Of a stretch of 64,000 nt of DNA, positions 56,295 through 64,000 are shown piece after piece. The notes under the pieces are model-generated. The model was not told the origin of the DNA and made no database searches. It saw only the letters and a program-made list of their open reading frames with translations. The position numbers were made by a program, and so were the translations under genes. Each line of letters begins with the position of its first letter. The first letter of the stretch is position 1. Source of the DNA: Basidiobolus meristosporus CBS 931.73 (taxonomy: Eukaryota > Basidiobolomycota > Basidiobolomycetes > Basidiobolales > Basidiobolaceae); contig MCFE01000065.1 of the NCBI GenBank assembly GCA_002104905.1, positions 62,001 through 126,000 on the forward strand, in the 5' to 3' direction.

Positions 56295-56659
56295 GGGCCC
56301 AATTCAATTAGGAACCCAGCGAGTTGGATTAAATAATGATTAATTCATGCCAGATTTTAATCCACATCCGCAAAGCCTAATCATCAAACGAGCGTTGGTT
56401 GGTGTATTGCCATGTTCAATATGATCATGCGTAAACAATTCATGACAGGTTGAACTCCATACTGATAATATCGATATTTGGTCCGCCACTCTGGAATTCC
56501 CTTATTTCCCACTAGCCCTATTGTTTGTTTTCCTCAGATACGAATAATTATTTGGATTTCGCGGGTGAAGCATTATGATTGGGCTCTTGTTTAGGAGCGA
56601 ACCTGAGTAGCTTGTATTTCTTGAAAACAGGCCCACTGAACTTGGTAAGCTTTATTGAC

Positions 56660-58416
56660 ATGAACGAAGAGGACGTTACTACTGCGGTAGAATTCTTGGA
56701 ACATCAATCTGCGTTGGAGGCAGAGGCCAGAGAGCAGTATCCCGGTAAATTCGAGCGCTGCACACATAGTTTAGGCTATCTGTACCAAGAACTGTACGTA
56801 TGTAAGACATGTACTCCAGACCTAAGTGTATTTGAAAAGTCCGACCAGAAGGATTTTGGTATAAACTGCGAGTCCGATTGGTATCCGGGTGCGATTTGTT
56901 ACGCTTGTAGTATAGCCTGCCACGCAGATCATGAGCTTCTCGAACTGTGGAGCAAACGTGGCTTTAGATGCGATTGTGGACTAGAAAACAAATATCCAAC
57001 CAAGCAATGCAGTTTACAACCGAAAGATTTAAAGACCGATAAGAACATATTGAACAAGTATACTCACAACTTTGTTGGGCGTTATTGTTGGTAGGGAAGC
57101 ACAGGTTCTCTTCCTTTGAGGAAACAACTTGCCTCAACTAAATCATTTTGTTATCTACTGATCAGGTGTAATGCAATATACGATCCCGACTCTGATGATT
57201 CATATATGGCGCAATGCAGCGTCTGCTGTGACTGGTTTCATGATAAGTGTATAGGAATAGAGGTACGCGTTTACCGCTGATGTGTCGTTGTAGGCACTGT
57301 ATAACCAAGCTACTTGACGCGTAGAGGGAGATGCTGGATAGCTGCGAGGGATTCATATGCCGTGATTGTACTGAAAAACACGCCTGGCTTCGAAAGGTCG
57401 GTGCTTGGGCACTGCAAGAGCGTCAAAGTATTGAGGAAGCGGCAGGTTCCACTGGTCCCACACAAACAGGCTCTTTGATCAAGCCCATCATAGTAGACAA
57501 ATTGAAGTTGAACGAAGCAGCGGAGTCCCAGGGTAAGGACACTTTTGTGCGAACTTTCATTGATCAGCCATTAATGCTGGATTATTACGCGTTATTTAGG
57601 CAAAAATGCCTCTATCGTGCAAACCAAGCGCCAGCCTGAGGAAACGGTGGATATTGAAACGGTCACCAAGAAATCGAAACTTGAGAGCGGAGCTGATCAA
57701 AAGAAGGTTGTTGAGAAAACAAAAGCGGAGTGCAAATTTAAAGGTATATCCGAAGAGTAAGCCATTACTGTGAAGCGCCAAACTTATGAAGTTTCTATTG
57801 TAATGTAGATATTGAACCAATATCCCCAGGTGCTTGTCTCCATTTGCTTTGCAATGCTGGCTGGAAGAAGAGCCTATGTCAATGCCAAGAGGTAACGATC
57901 AACTCTCCTTTCATCTAGTCGTCGAATAATGTCTGAAAGTCGGTTGAAGTGTCAGGATACTCTAAAACAATCCGATTTGAAGTTTCTCCTGGAAGCGGAC
58001 GAATTATATGAGCCGGAGAAGGATGCTGATGCAGGTTATACACCGGAATCCACTTATTTCAATGAGGGCTTTGTATTGAGAATTGATATTCCTTTAGGAA
58101 AGTCGCTCTTCGAGTGTGGCATGGAGCGATTGTTATCTATGAATCGCAACGATGCAGTTGATGGTTTGCAAGCATATAACCGATTTCGGTAAGATGAATA
58201 TATAGCAGTGTCTTGCTGCTACCTTGACATTAACACTTTATAGTGACGAAATTAAGGCATTTTTGGAGCCCTACGCTGCTTCTGGTAAGGTCGTGACGGC
58301 AAATGATATCGAGAAATTCTTCCAAGTAAGATACTTCACCTTTCATTTCCTACACTAAGAATCGTTAACATATCGTTACGCATAAGGAGAAGCAATTGGA
58401 AAGAGTAACTCAATAA
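56660..58416 (+). CDS. UBR7-like E3 ligase (UBR box plus PHD finger)
   Basis: Eight exons (56660-57090, 57166-57262, 57325-57532, 57600-57743, 57809-57891, 57950-58188, 58244-58325, 58387-58416) stay in phase for 437 residues, close to human UBR7 (425). The N-terminal UBR-type zinc finger runs from CTHSLGYLYQELYVCKTC to HELLELWSKRGFRCDCG and FRCDCG. The PHD-like finger follows: YCWCNAIYDPD, MAQCSVCCDWFHDKCIG, FICRDC. After a charged, disordered segment a conserved C-terminal block reads LHLLCNAGWKKSLCQCQECQ, then GMERLLSMNRNDAVDGLQAY and EPYAASGKVVTANDI. UBR7 proteins (S. pombe Mlo2 is related) are nuclear and linked to histone ubiquitination. The exact substrate here is unknown. Confidence 0.92.
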
Positions 58417-58999
58417 GCGGTGATATACATCATACTGGCTGTTTGCCTCATGCCGAAATGACTGTTCTTTGGACAACCCTCTCCCACCCCTTCCACACCC
58501 ACGCACACAGGAATAACTGAAGCTGGCACTGATTTCGTAAATCTGAAGGATAGATCTATTGATTTAAATAAAGTCATCTAAAACCCACATTCCAAAGGGT
58601 TCTTTGTGTTATGCTGGCCACTTCGAACAGTACAAATCAGTGAGCACAAGATAGAGCTAGGTTGGTGATGGCTTTATTGGAGGGGACTAAATGGAACCCG
58701 CACAAAGAGTGTTTGGTGAAAATTCCTAGCCCTACTTTCAAAAGCCGTCTTGGGTGATGCTCCGATCAGATACGAATAACATGAAAAAAGCCGCACAAGA
58801 ATTCACCGACTAACTGACATTAATTGTATAATCAATCTTAAAAACAATCCCAGTTCAAAGTATTATTTGAAGCATTAACAAAAGGTCAGATTTGTTTACA
58901 TTAACTGGGAAAACAAATTAAAATTCAATACTCTATTGCCTTTTCTCGTTTCGTGATAGTTTCTTTTCAAAGCTAGCAACGAGGGTAGATTCTTCGAAC
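58417..58999. other. Intergenic between UBR7-like and GCP2 genes
   Basis: AT-rich spacer; nothing recognised. Confidence 0.4.
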
Positions 59000-61920
59000 A
59001 TGTCTAGAAGACTCTCAGATGCTTCAACCGCGATCTCTTCCTCTCTCAAAGAAGAGCGTCCTATATGTAATGTTTGGGCTTTTTGCAATTTCGACGGGGG
59101 CATCTTTCATTAATTTTACGGAATAACATATATCTAGTTCGGCAAAATTATCCTTCCACCCCTTTTCTTGAGCCTAATCCGCTGTTCTTGGAAGCACAGG
59201 TACTCATAAATGGTTGAAATAGACACAAATCGAAACAAGGTGCTAAATAGGTTTGACAGTCTATAGAAAATGTTGATATAAGTCAGTACCAACCTGAGCT
59301 ACAAGAACATCTAATCATTCAAGATCTGCTATTTGTCTTAATGGTAAGTTTATACGAAACAGTTCTACATATCGTTCCTTACTTTAATATAACTTGGGCA
59401 TATTTAGGGTGTTGATGGAAAGTATATCCGTTTGGTGGAGCACAATCCAGTTGAGATCAACCAGCTCCCCCTTGTAGAATGCCATATTGAGAAATCTTTA
59501 GGTAATTCATTTTAGAGTACCCAATATTTCAGCTCGGTAACTGATTTTCAGTAGATTCTTCTTTGAGTAATCTTGTCAAAGAGATCACGCCTTTGGTTAT
59601 CTACCATTACGCTATCAACAGTTTCCTTGAAATTTACTCTGAGTTTGAGAGAGGGCGTATCAACCACGCATTGTGCGCAGTAATCCGAAATCTATTGAAG
59701 GTTAAATAGTTTATTCTATGATGACCTGAAAATGTAATTAATGATTTTTACCAGGAATACTCCCTTTTGATCGTTCAACTTGAGCATCAATCCCGTGCCT
59801 CACCTTCTTTCACCCTTCAGAAGCTCCGCTCTCATATTTTCCCCAGCATTCAAACCATGGCAACCCTCCACGCTTTGGTGGTAAAGATCCATTCAGAAGT
59901 TAAGAAAAAGAGTAATGGGTCCCTGGTGTATCCGAAAGGACACACCGTCCTTGATATCATTGCGAAAAGAATGCTAAGTACAAGCGGGTATTTGGAATGT
60001 TGATTTCTGAAATTTGTTGGCGAGGCGGCTAAAAACTTGTTGCCATAGTGACCCAGGTGCCAAGCAGCTTATTGCTCATCTACTTGCCAAGGCATCTGTG
60101 CCATATTTTGAGATGTTGCTTTCTTGGATCAATTCAGGAAGCCTCCGTGATCCGTACGGCGAGTTTATGGTTAAAATCCGCGATGCTAAACAACTGGACT
60201 GGAAATATGACGTGAACGACACATATCCTTTTTCGAGATACCTCGAAGCCCTACACCACCACATTTCGCAAGCTAAACCCTTAACTCTTATGTACGCTAT
60301 GGGAGAAGCAATATGTGTTCAGAGAAGGAAGAATCCCGACCTTCCTGGAGCCCTATAAGGAGAAGATCTTGCTGGCGGGTAAATACTTGAACATTATCAA
60401 GCGGTGCAATATTTCTGTCGACAAATCCCAACGACACGAAATCCCGAAGAATCAACAGGTTGAGTTTATTGAGGGCTTGAGCGATACATTGCGTGCTATG
60501 GGTGGTGGAAAGTAAGATATCAACTGGATTTGAACCAATCCTTTCATGAGCTCACCATTTACTTTAGATATGTTCGCGACATCGAAGATGCCTATCAATA
60601 CTCAAATAGACTTTTGCTAAATTATCTGACAGAAGACAAGAATCTTCTGAGCCGCTTAAGGTATCAGGGACATTCCGGGCTCTACTGGAAATAATGCTAA
60701 TTCATTTCTTGATTCCAGATCCATCAAGCGCTATTTCTTCCTGGATCAAGCCGATTTTCTCACTCATTTCTTGGATTTGGCAGCTGATGAGCTGAAGAAG
60801 ACTCATCGGGAGGTGTCCTTCTCGAAGCTCCAAGTTCTATTAGATTTGGTGCTCCGCAACCCCTCGTCGACGGCATCCAGTGATCCATTCAAAGAGAAGC
60901 TAAAGGTGATAAAGTTGGGCCATATCTCGACGCCTAATTTAAGCGACCTCAAGCAGTCTGGAGATGTCGAGAGTGATCTCCAGAAACAGGTTGTAGGCAT
61001 GACCGAAGACGCTACCAGTAAGTCTTTCTTGTTTCGGTTAGAGACTTCTTTACTCACTGTGAGATTTACCCCAAAAGAAACCGGCTATGACGTCCTTACA
61101 TTTGGATATGAAGTGGATTTCCCATTCTCGTTGGTCATTACGCCACGCACCATAGCCAAATATCAGCAGGTTTTCAGGCATCTGTTGAAACTGAAAAGGG
61201 TTGAACAACTGCTCTCTCGAACTTGGGGACTCTCACGTCAAATGTGGAAGACCATTCCGTCCAACGAGTACGCCCTTTTGATGAGAATATATGCGCAATG
61301 CGGAAAGATGCTATGTTTTGTTCAGCAAGTGATCTACTTTCTGGCCATTGAGGTTCTGGAGCCAAACTGGCAAGCATTGGAACAGCAACTCTCAAAGGTA
61401 GATGCTGAACTTTTAAGACAACCCTGCACCGCACAGGCTGGTGAATGCTAACCGCTATCACTATTCTAAGGTTGCAACAATCGATGAGGTGCTTCAGTGT
61501 CACAATGACTATGTTGAAACCTGTGTCCGTGAATGTATGGTGGACAGCTCTAACCCTAGCCACAGTGAAGTAAGTTCAAATTGACCCACATTTACTTCAA
61601 CCAAGCAGATAATTTAACCATCACATCACGTGAACATCCAGTTGCTGTATAAAACGTTGGATATTTGCACCAGGTTCACCATCTCGGCAAACCGGATTAT
61701 TAGACGCTTCAAGAACCCGGCAAGACGTGCCGAGCCTTTAGAAAAGGTCCAGATTCCTAAAGACGTTCAGTCATTGAATAATTCGGAGAAATTATTCCAC
61801 ATCCACTTGGGAAAATTCTTGGATAGCCTCGATGTTCATGGCTCTGGAACTGCCAAACTACAAGCTCTAGCCGTACGACTAGATTACAACATGTACTATT
61901 CCAAATCAGCAAGCGCGTGA
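59000..61920 (+). CDS. Gamma-tubulin complex component 2 (GCP2/Spc97/Alp4)
   Basis: About twelve exons (first eight: 59000-59066, 59138-59199, 59287-59343, 59408-59501, 59555-59700, 59755-59987, 60049-60222, 60296-60511), stop at 61918-61920. Family blocks: LQEHLIIQDLLFVLMGVDGK, LVKEITPL, GRINHALCAVIRNLLKEYSL, VQLEHQ, SGDPGAKQLIAHLLAKASVP, MLLSWINSGSLRDPYGEFMV, FLEPYKEKILLAGKYLNIIK, LRSIKRYFFLDQADFLTHFL, FGYEVDFPFSLVITPRTIAKYQ, RTWGLSRQMW and ATIDEVLQCHNDYVETCV. With gamma-tubulin and GCP3 it forms the small complex that nucleates microtubules at the spindle pole body or its equivalent. One intron, 60223-60295, appears to be U12-type AT-AC. The N-terminus is short compared with animal GCP2. 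Confidence 0.95.
60223..60295 (+). other. Probable U12-type AT-AC intron in GCP2
   Basis: The intron begins ATATCCTTTT, the exact minor-spliceosome 5' splice site, ends TGTAC, and has CCCTTAAC at 60278-60285 with its branch A 11 nt before the AC end, the usual U12 spacing. Splicing joins GTGAACGACAC to GCTATGGGAG and yields NDTLWEKQY, the conserved N-D-x-x-W-E-K block of GCP2. Length is 73 nt. Confidence 0.85.
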
Positions 61921-62924
61921 ATTAGACTCCTTCATCTCGTATAAATACGTTTCTCCCACTCTCCACGTGAGAATTGTGGCTATCTTATTCTCATTCCACC
62001 TAGTCAGACAATCATTTTTCCTGTTTCTGTACAATAAAATGACTCCACCCATTAGCCTCTGATATGCATACATGGGCTGGTTGCGAGAGATTTTCGATCA
62101 ACCAAGCTAAATACATCGTGTAGACCCACTTCCTATAAATACGAACCAGGAAATTTGTTGGCGCCGGAAGGGTCTTACGATTGGTCACTTGGCAGAGATA
62201 TCCCTTATTCAACCTACTGCGAAGATTACTCCGAATACTCGGGAATTTCTTCTATTCCATGAACCTGTTTATGTGTCCAGGGGTAACTGATGAACTAGCC
62301 CGTATATTGCTTGGCCAAAAGAGGCTCAGTTGCAATCCGTTGCACCTCTGCAGCCACTGCTCTGGCAATGTCTGGATGCATATGCCTTTGAGTTCAGCGA
62401 GTTTGATTTTGTATCCAGAATCAGGGGGGGTCCGGGGATTTTGTGCGGAAGCACCTCGCTTACCACTCTAATATAGATTAAGTGATGCGCAGGCCATAGT
62501 GGAAATAACAACACACAGAGAAATCCCACCCGAAGTGGCGAAATAGGAGGCTATCGGCCACAAATATAAGAACCTTACCCAGCGGTTGTATTTGAGCGAA
62601 GGAGCTTTTTGGTTGACTTTCACCAAGTCCATTAACTTCAGTATTTTGAGATGTGGCGAACACTGATCATGATCCTTGGAATTTACTCCGCTACTGTTCA
62701 TTCAAGTCTAATTTTGCAGGACATGTTGCATCATAGGATCTGGGGTTCTGCTTCTCTGGGTGTGTATATTGAGGTGTTTGTTGGCGTTGCAGGCTATTTA
62801 CATTCCTATGTTCGTAAGGTGTTTGCGCCGGACCAAGCAAAATTAAGTGGTATTCCCGAACCAAACCTATTTTCCCAAAGTATGTCCCTTTCATAACCCA
62901 TTTCTAGTTCACCATCTTTAGAGT
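61921..62924. other. Intergenic with coding-like frames of unclear structure
   Basis: Plus-strand stretches read as protein-like: 62166-62262 (GSYDWSLGRDIPYSTYCEDY), about 62295-62474 (PYIAWPKEAQLQSV then LLWQCLDAYAFEFSEFDFVS) and 62651-62896 (MWRTLIMILGIYSATVHSSL). They lie in different frames and I could not find splice sites that join them into one gene. A degraded or unrecognised gene is likely. Confidence 0.3.
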
Positions 62925-63300
62925 GCGTAAGACGGATCGGGTACGAAGCGAATGAATTCGGCTTGTGCCGCGAAGCAGGTGAGGTAGGTGCGTTTAGCGG
63001 GCAGAAACTCTGTTGAACCGGGGTTCACTTTGACTCTTGCCTGTTTAGCTCGGCACCTCTTGTGGGGGTGTAAGGATAAACCCAAAGACATTAGGTGTCT
63101 ATCGAGGGTCGACAAAATGTAAACTGGGATTATCTTGCAAACAAAGTCGCCGCTTTCCAAACATCCCAGGAAAATGCCTGCCCGTCCTATAATCCCATAA
63201 ACCCGACTCACCACCACGGGCTGTAATCGAAAGCAGCGGCCCTGCTCTTCTAGATTCTCGTAACCCAGTCGTAACAAATGTTGGAGATCCTCCTTGTAAA
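62925..63300. ncRNA. Candidate structured non-coding RNA
   Basis: This 375 bp stretch is clearly GC-richer than its flanks and full of perfect stems. AGGTGC (about 62985) pairs with GCACCT (63054); inside it GGCA (63001) pairs with TGCC (63038); inside that TGAAC pairs with GTTCA around a CGGG loop (63014-63027). Further right GGGATTAT (63126) pairs with ATAATCCC (63189). Near the left end CGGC-TTGT-GCCG forms a hairpin (62958), and near the right GCAG pairs with CTGC (63231-63243). The plus strand has no TTTT through the whole stretch. A TATATATATATA at 63309-63320 would suit transcription from the minus strand. I could not match it to RNase P, MRP, SRP, U1-U6 or U3 RNA. Confidence 0.45.
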
Positions 63301-63511
63301 TACATAGCTATATATATATACAGATGTATTCAAAGATTTCGTTGATTTTGGTTTGCTGTTCTATTCCCTGCCATGCCTGACGATTTTATCAACCACAAAA
63401 TCTAATCAATCCCATTAAAGACTCAATGTGAATAACCTTTGCTCATACAAATCCTCGGATAAACTCGCTTGCTAGTCAATAGTAGGCTAAGGTTGGTGAT
63501 TAGAGTCAAAC

Positions 63512-63518
63512 TGAGTCA
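63512..63518. promoter_or_regulatory. Gcn4/bZIP-type site TGAGTCA (distal)
   Basis: TGAGTCA, the Gcn4/CPC1 half-palindrome, 313 bp before the start codon of the aspartate-family amino-acid gene. Confidence 0.5.
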
Positions 63519-63644
63519 TGTGATCCTTGAGTCCTTGTTGCACAAACTGTAACAATAGCACTTGGATAGGTGGTTGTAGCTAGAGCTCAACCATTCTGTA
63601 CCTTCCAATTCCTAGCGTGATACTACGCTTGCTCTGACGCAAGA

Positions 63645-63651
63645 TGAGTCA
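63645..63651. promoter_or_regulatory. Gcn4/bZIP-type site TGAGTCA (proximal)
   Basis: ATGAGTCAC, a second exact core, 180 bp before the start codon. Paired cores in an amino-acid biosynthesis promoter fit general amino-acid control. Confidence 0.55.
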
Positions 63652-63824
63652 CATCATGATTTCGGGAGCTTCTTTTGGATAGCGATAATCCTCTGCCATG
63701 ATTTTTGGCGATATTTTGCTACATAAATATGTGGGCTTCACAAACCGGCAGTGATTTGTTTGATCATTGGTGTAGTTTATTACTACTCTTTTCACTTGCT
63801 GTACCTCTACTTCACTCGTTGAAC

Positions 63825-64000
63825 ATGTCTTCCGGAAAATCTTACAACGTAGGCATTTTGGGTGCCACCGGTACCGTCGGACAGCGCTTCATCTCGCTTT
63901 TGGCCACTCACCCTGAATTCAAAGTCCATGCTCTTGGCGCGTCTGCTCGCTCGGCTGGAAAGCCATATCCCTCAGCAGTAAAGTGGAAGATGAGCTCCCC
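63825..64000 (+). CDS. Aspartate-semialdehyde dehydrogenase, 5' part
   Basis: ATG at 63825; the frame runs off the right edge after about 58 codons. The start, [20 protein letters not shown] then [20 protein letters not shown], is the NADP-binding opening (GxxGxx[11 protein letters not shown]) of fungal-type aspartate-semialdehyde dehydrogenase (yeast Hom2), followed by [16 protein letters not shown]. The enzyme reduces aspartyl phosphate to aspartate semialdehyde on the route to threonine, methionine and, in some fungi, other products. It acts in the cytosol. Two Gcn4-type sites lie upstream. No intron in the visible part. Confidence 0.92.
   Translation, partial: MSSGKSYNVGILGATGTVGQRFISLLATHPEFKVHALGASARSAGKPYPSAVKWKMSS

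Larger units (their letters stand above)
63301..63824. other. Promoter region of the aspartate-semialdehyde dehydrogenase gene
   Basis: Contains two TGAGTCA sites and an ACATAAATATG near 63721 that may act as a TATA element. No coding signal. Confidence 0.5.

Noticed and set aside
60212-60304. GT-AG intron alternative in GCP2
   Set aside because: In frame, but it removes the conserved NDTxWEK block, while the AT-AC intron has a complete set of U12 signals.
62990-63050. tRNA gene (GGTTCA-like T-arm)
   Set aside because: No cloverleaf can be formed and no acceptor stem is present.
62918-63277. Minus-strand ORF of 119 codons as a protein gene
   Set aside because: No ATG start in frame, no family feature, and the stretch is dominated by base-paired stems; kept only as the alternative to an RNA.
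1-64000. CRISPR arrays, bacterial operons, ribosome binding sites
   Set aside because: The DNA is intron-bearing fungal nuclear sequence; no regularly spaced short direct repeats were seen.

Overview
The window is nuclear DNA from a fungus. It carries a chitin deacetylase cluster, a CBM18 cell-wall protein, Cho2-type phosphatidylethanolamine methyltransferase, EAF7, Ulp2 and a gamma-tubulin complex subunit. Genes are split by short spliceosomal introns (mostly about 50-90 nt, GTAAGT/GTATGT donors, CTAAC-like branch points). Two features argue against Dikarya and for an early-diverging, zygomycete-grade fungus: a metazoan-type 4E-BP with both TP sites, the YxxxxL motif and a TOS-like tail, and an apparent U12-type AT-AC intron in the GCP2 gene. 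The lineage is inference; no rRNA gene is present.

Layout. 0-9.2 kb (+): 3' end of a dipeptidyl peptidase III-like gene, a single-C2 protein, CHO2, EAF7, a 4E-BP and a Wwm1-like WW protein. 9.4-15.6 kb (-): an intron-rich Ulp2/SENP6-7-like SUMO protease and a coiled-coil protein with a CM1-like N-terminal motif. 16.4-19.4 kb: a GNAT-like protein (+) and an acyl-CoA synthetase (-). 21.5-28.7 kb: a polysaccharide deacetylase cluster with three GPI-type paralogues (+), two decayed copies and one divergent short gene (-). 30.6-38.2 kb (-): a PAQR receptor, an F-box protein with a Cys-rich tail and a TMEM184/OST-alpha family membrane protein. 38-53.6 kb is gene-poor and holds two inverted copies of a ~350 bp repeat, a CBM18 GPI-type protein (+), a peroxisomal 4CL-like ligase (-) and an MFSD1-like transporter (-). 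53.6-62 kb (+): a four-helix membrane protein, a tiny predicted protein, a UBR7-like E3 and GCP2. 62.9-63.3 kb has a structured-RNA signature. The window ends in the first 59 codons of aspartate-semialdehyde dehydrogenase.

Functional themes: cell-wall chitin modification (deacetylases, CBM18 protein), lipid metabolism (CHO2, two acyl-CoA ligases), microtubule nucleation (CM1-like protein and GCP2) and translational control (4E-BP). Exon structures were deduced by reading frame, splice consensus and family conservation only, so splice boundaries are predictions.
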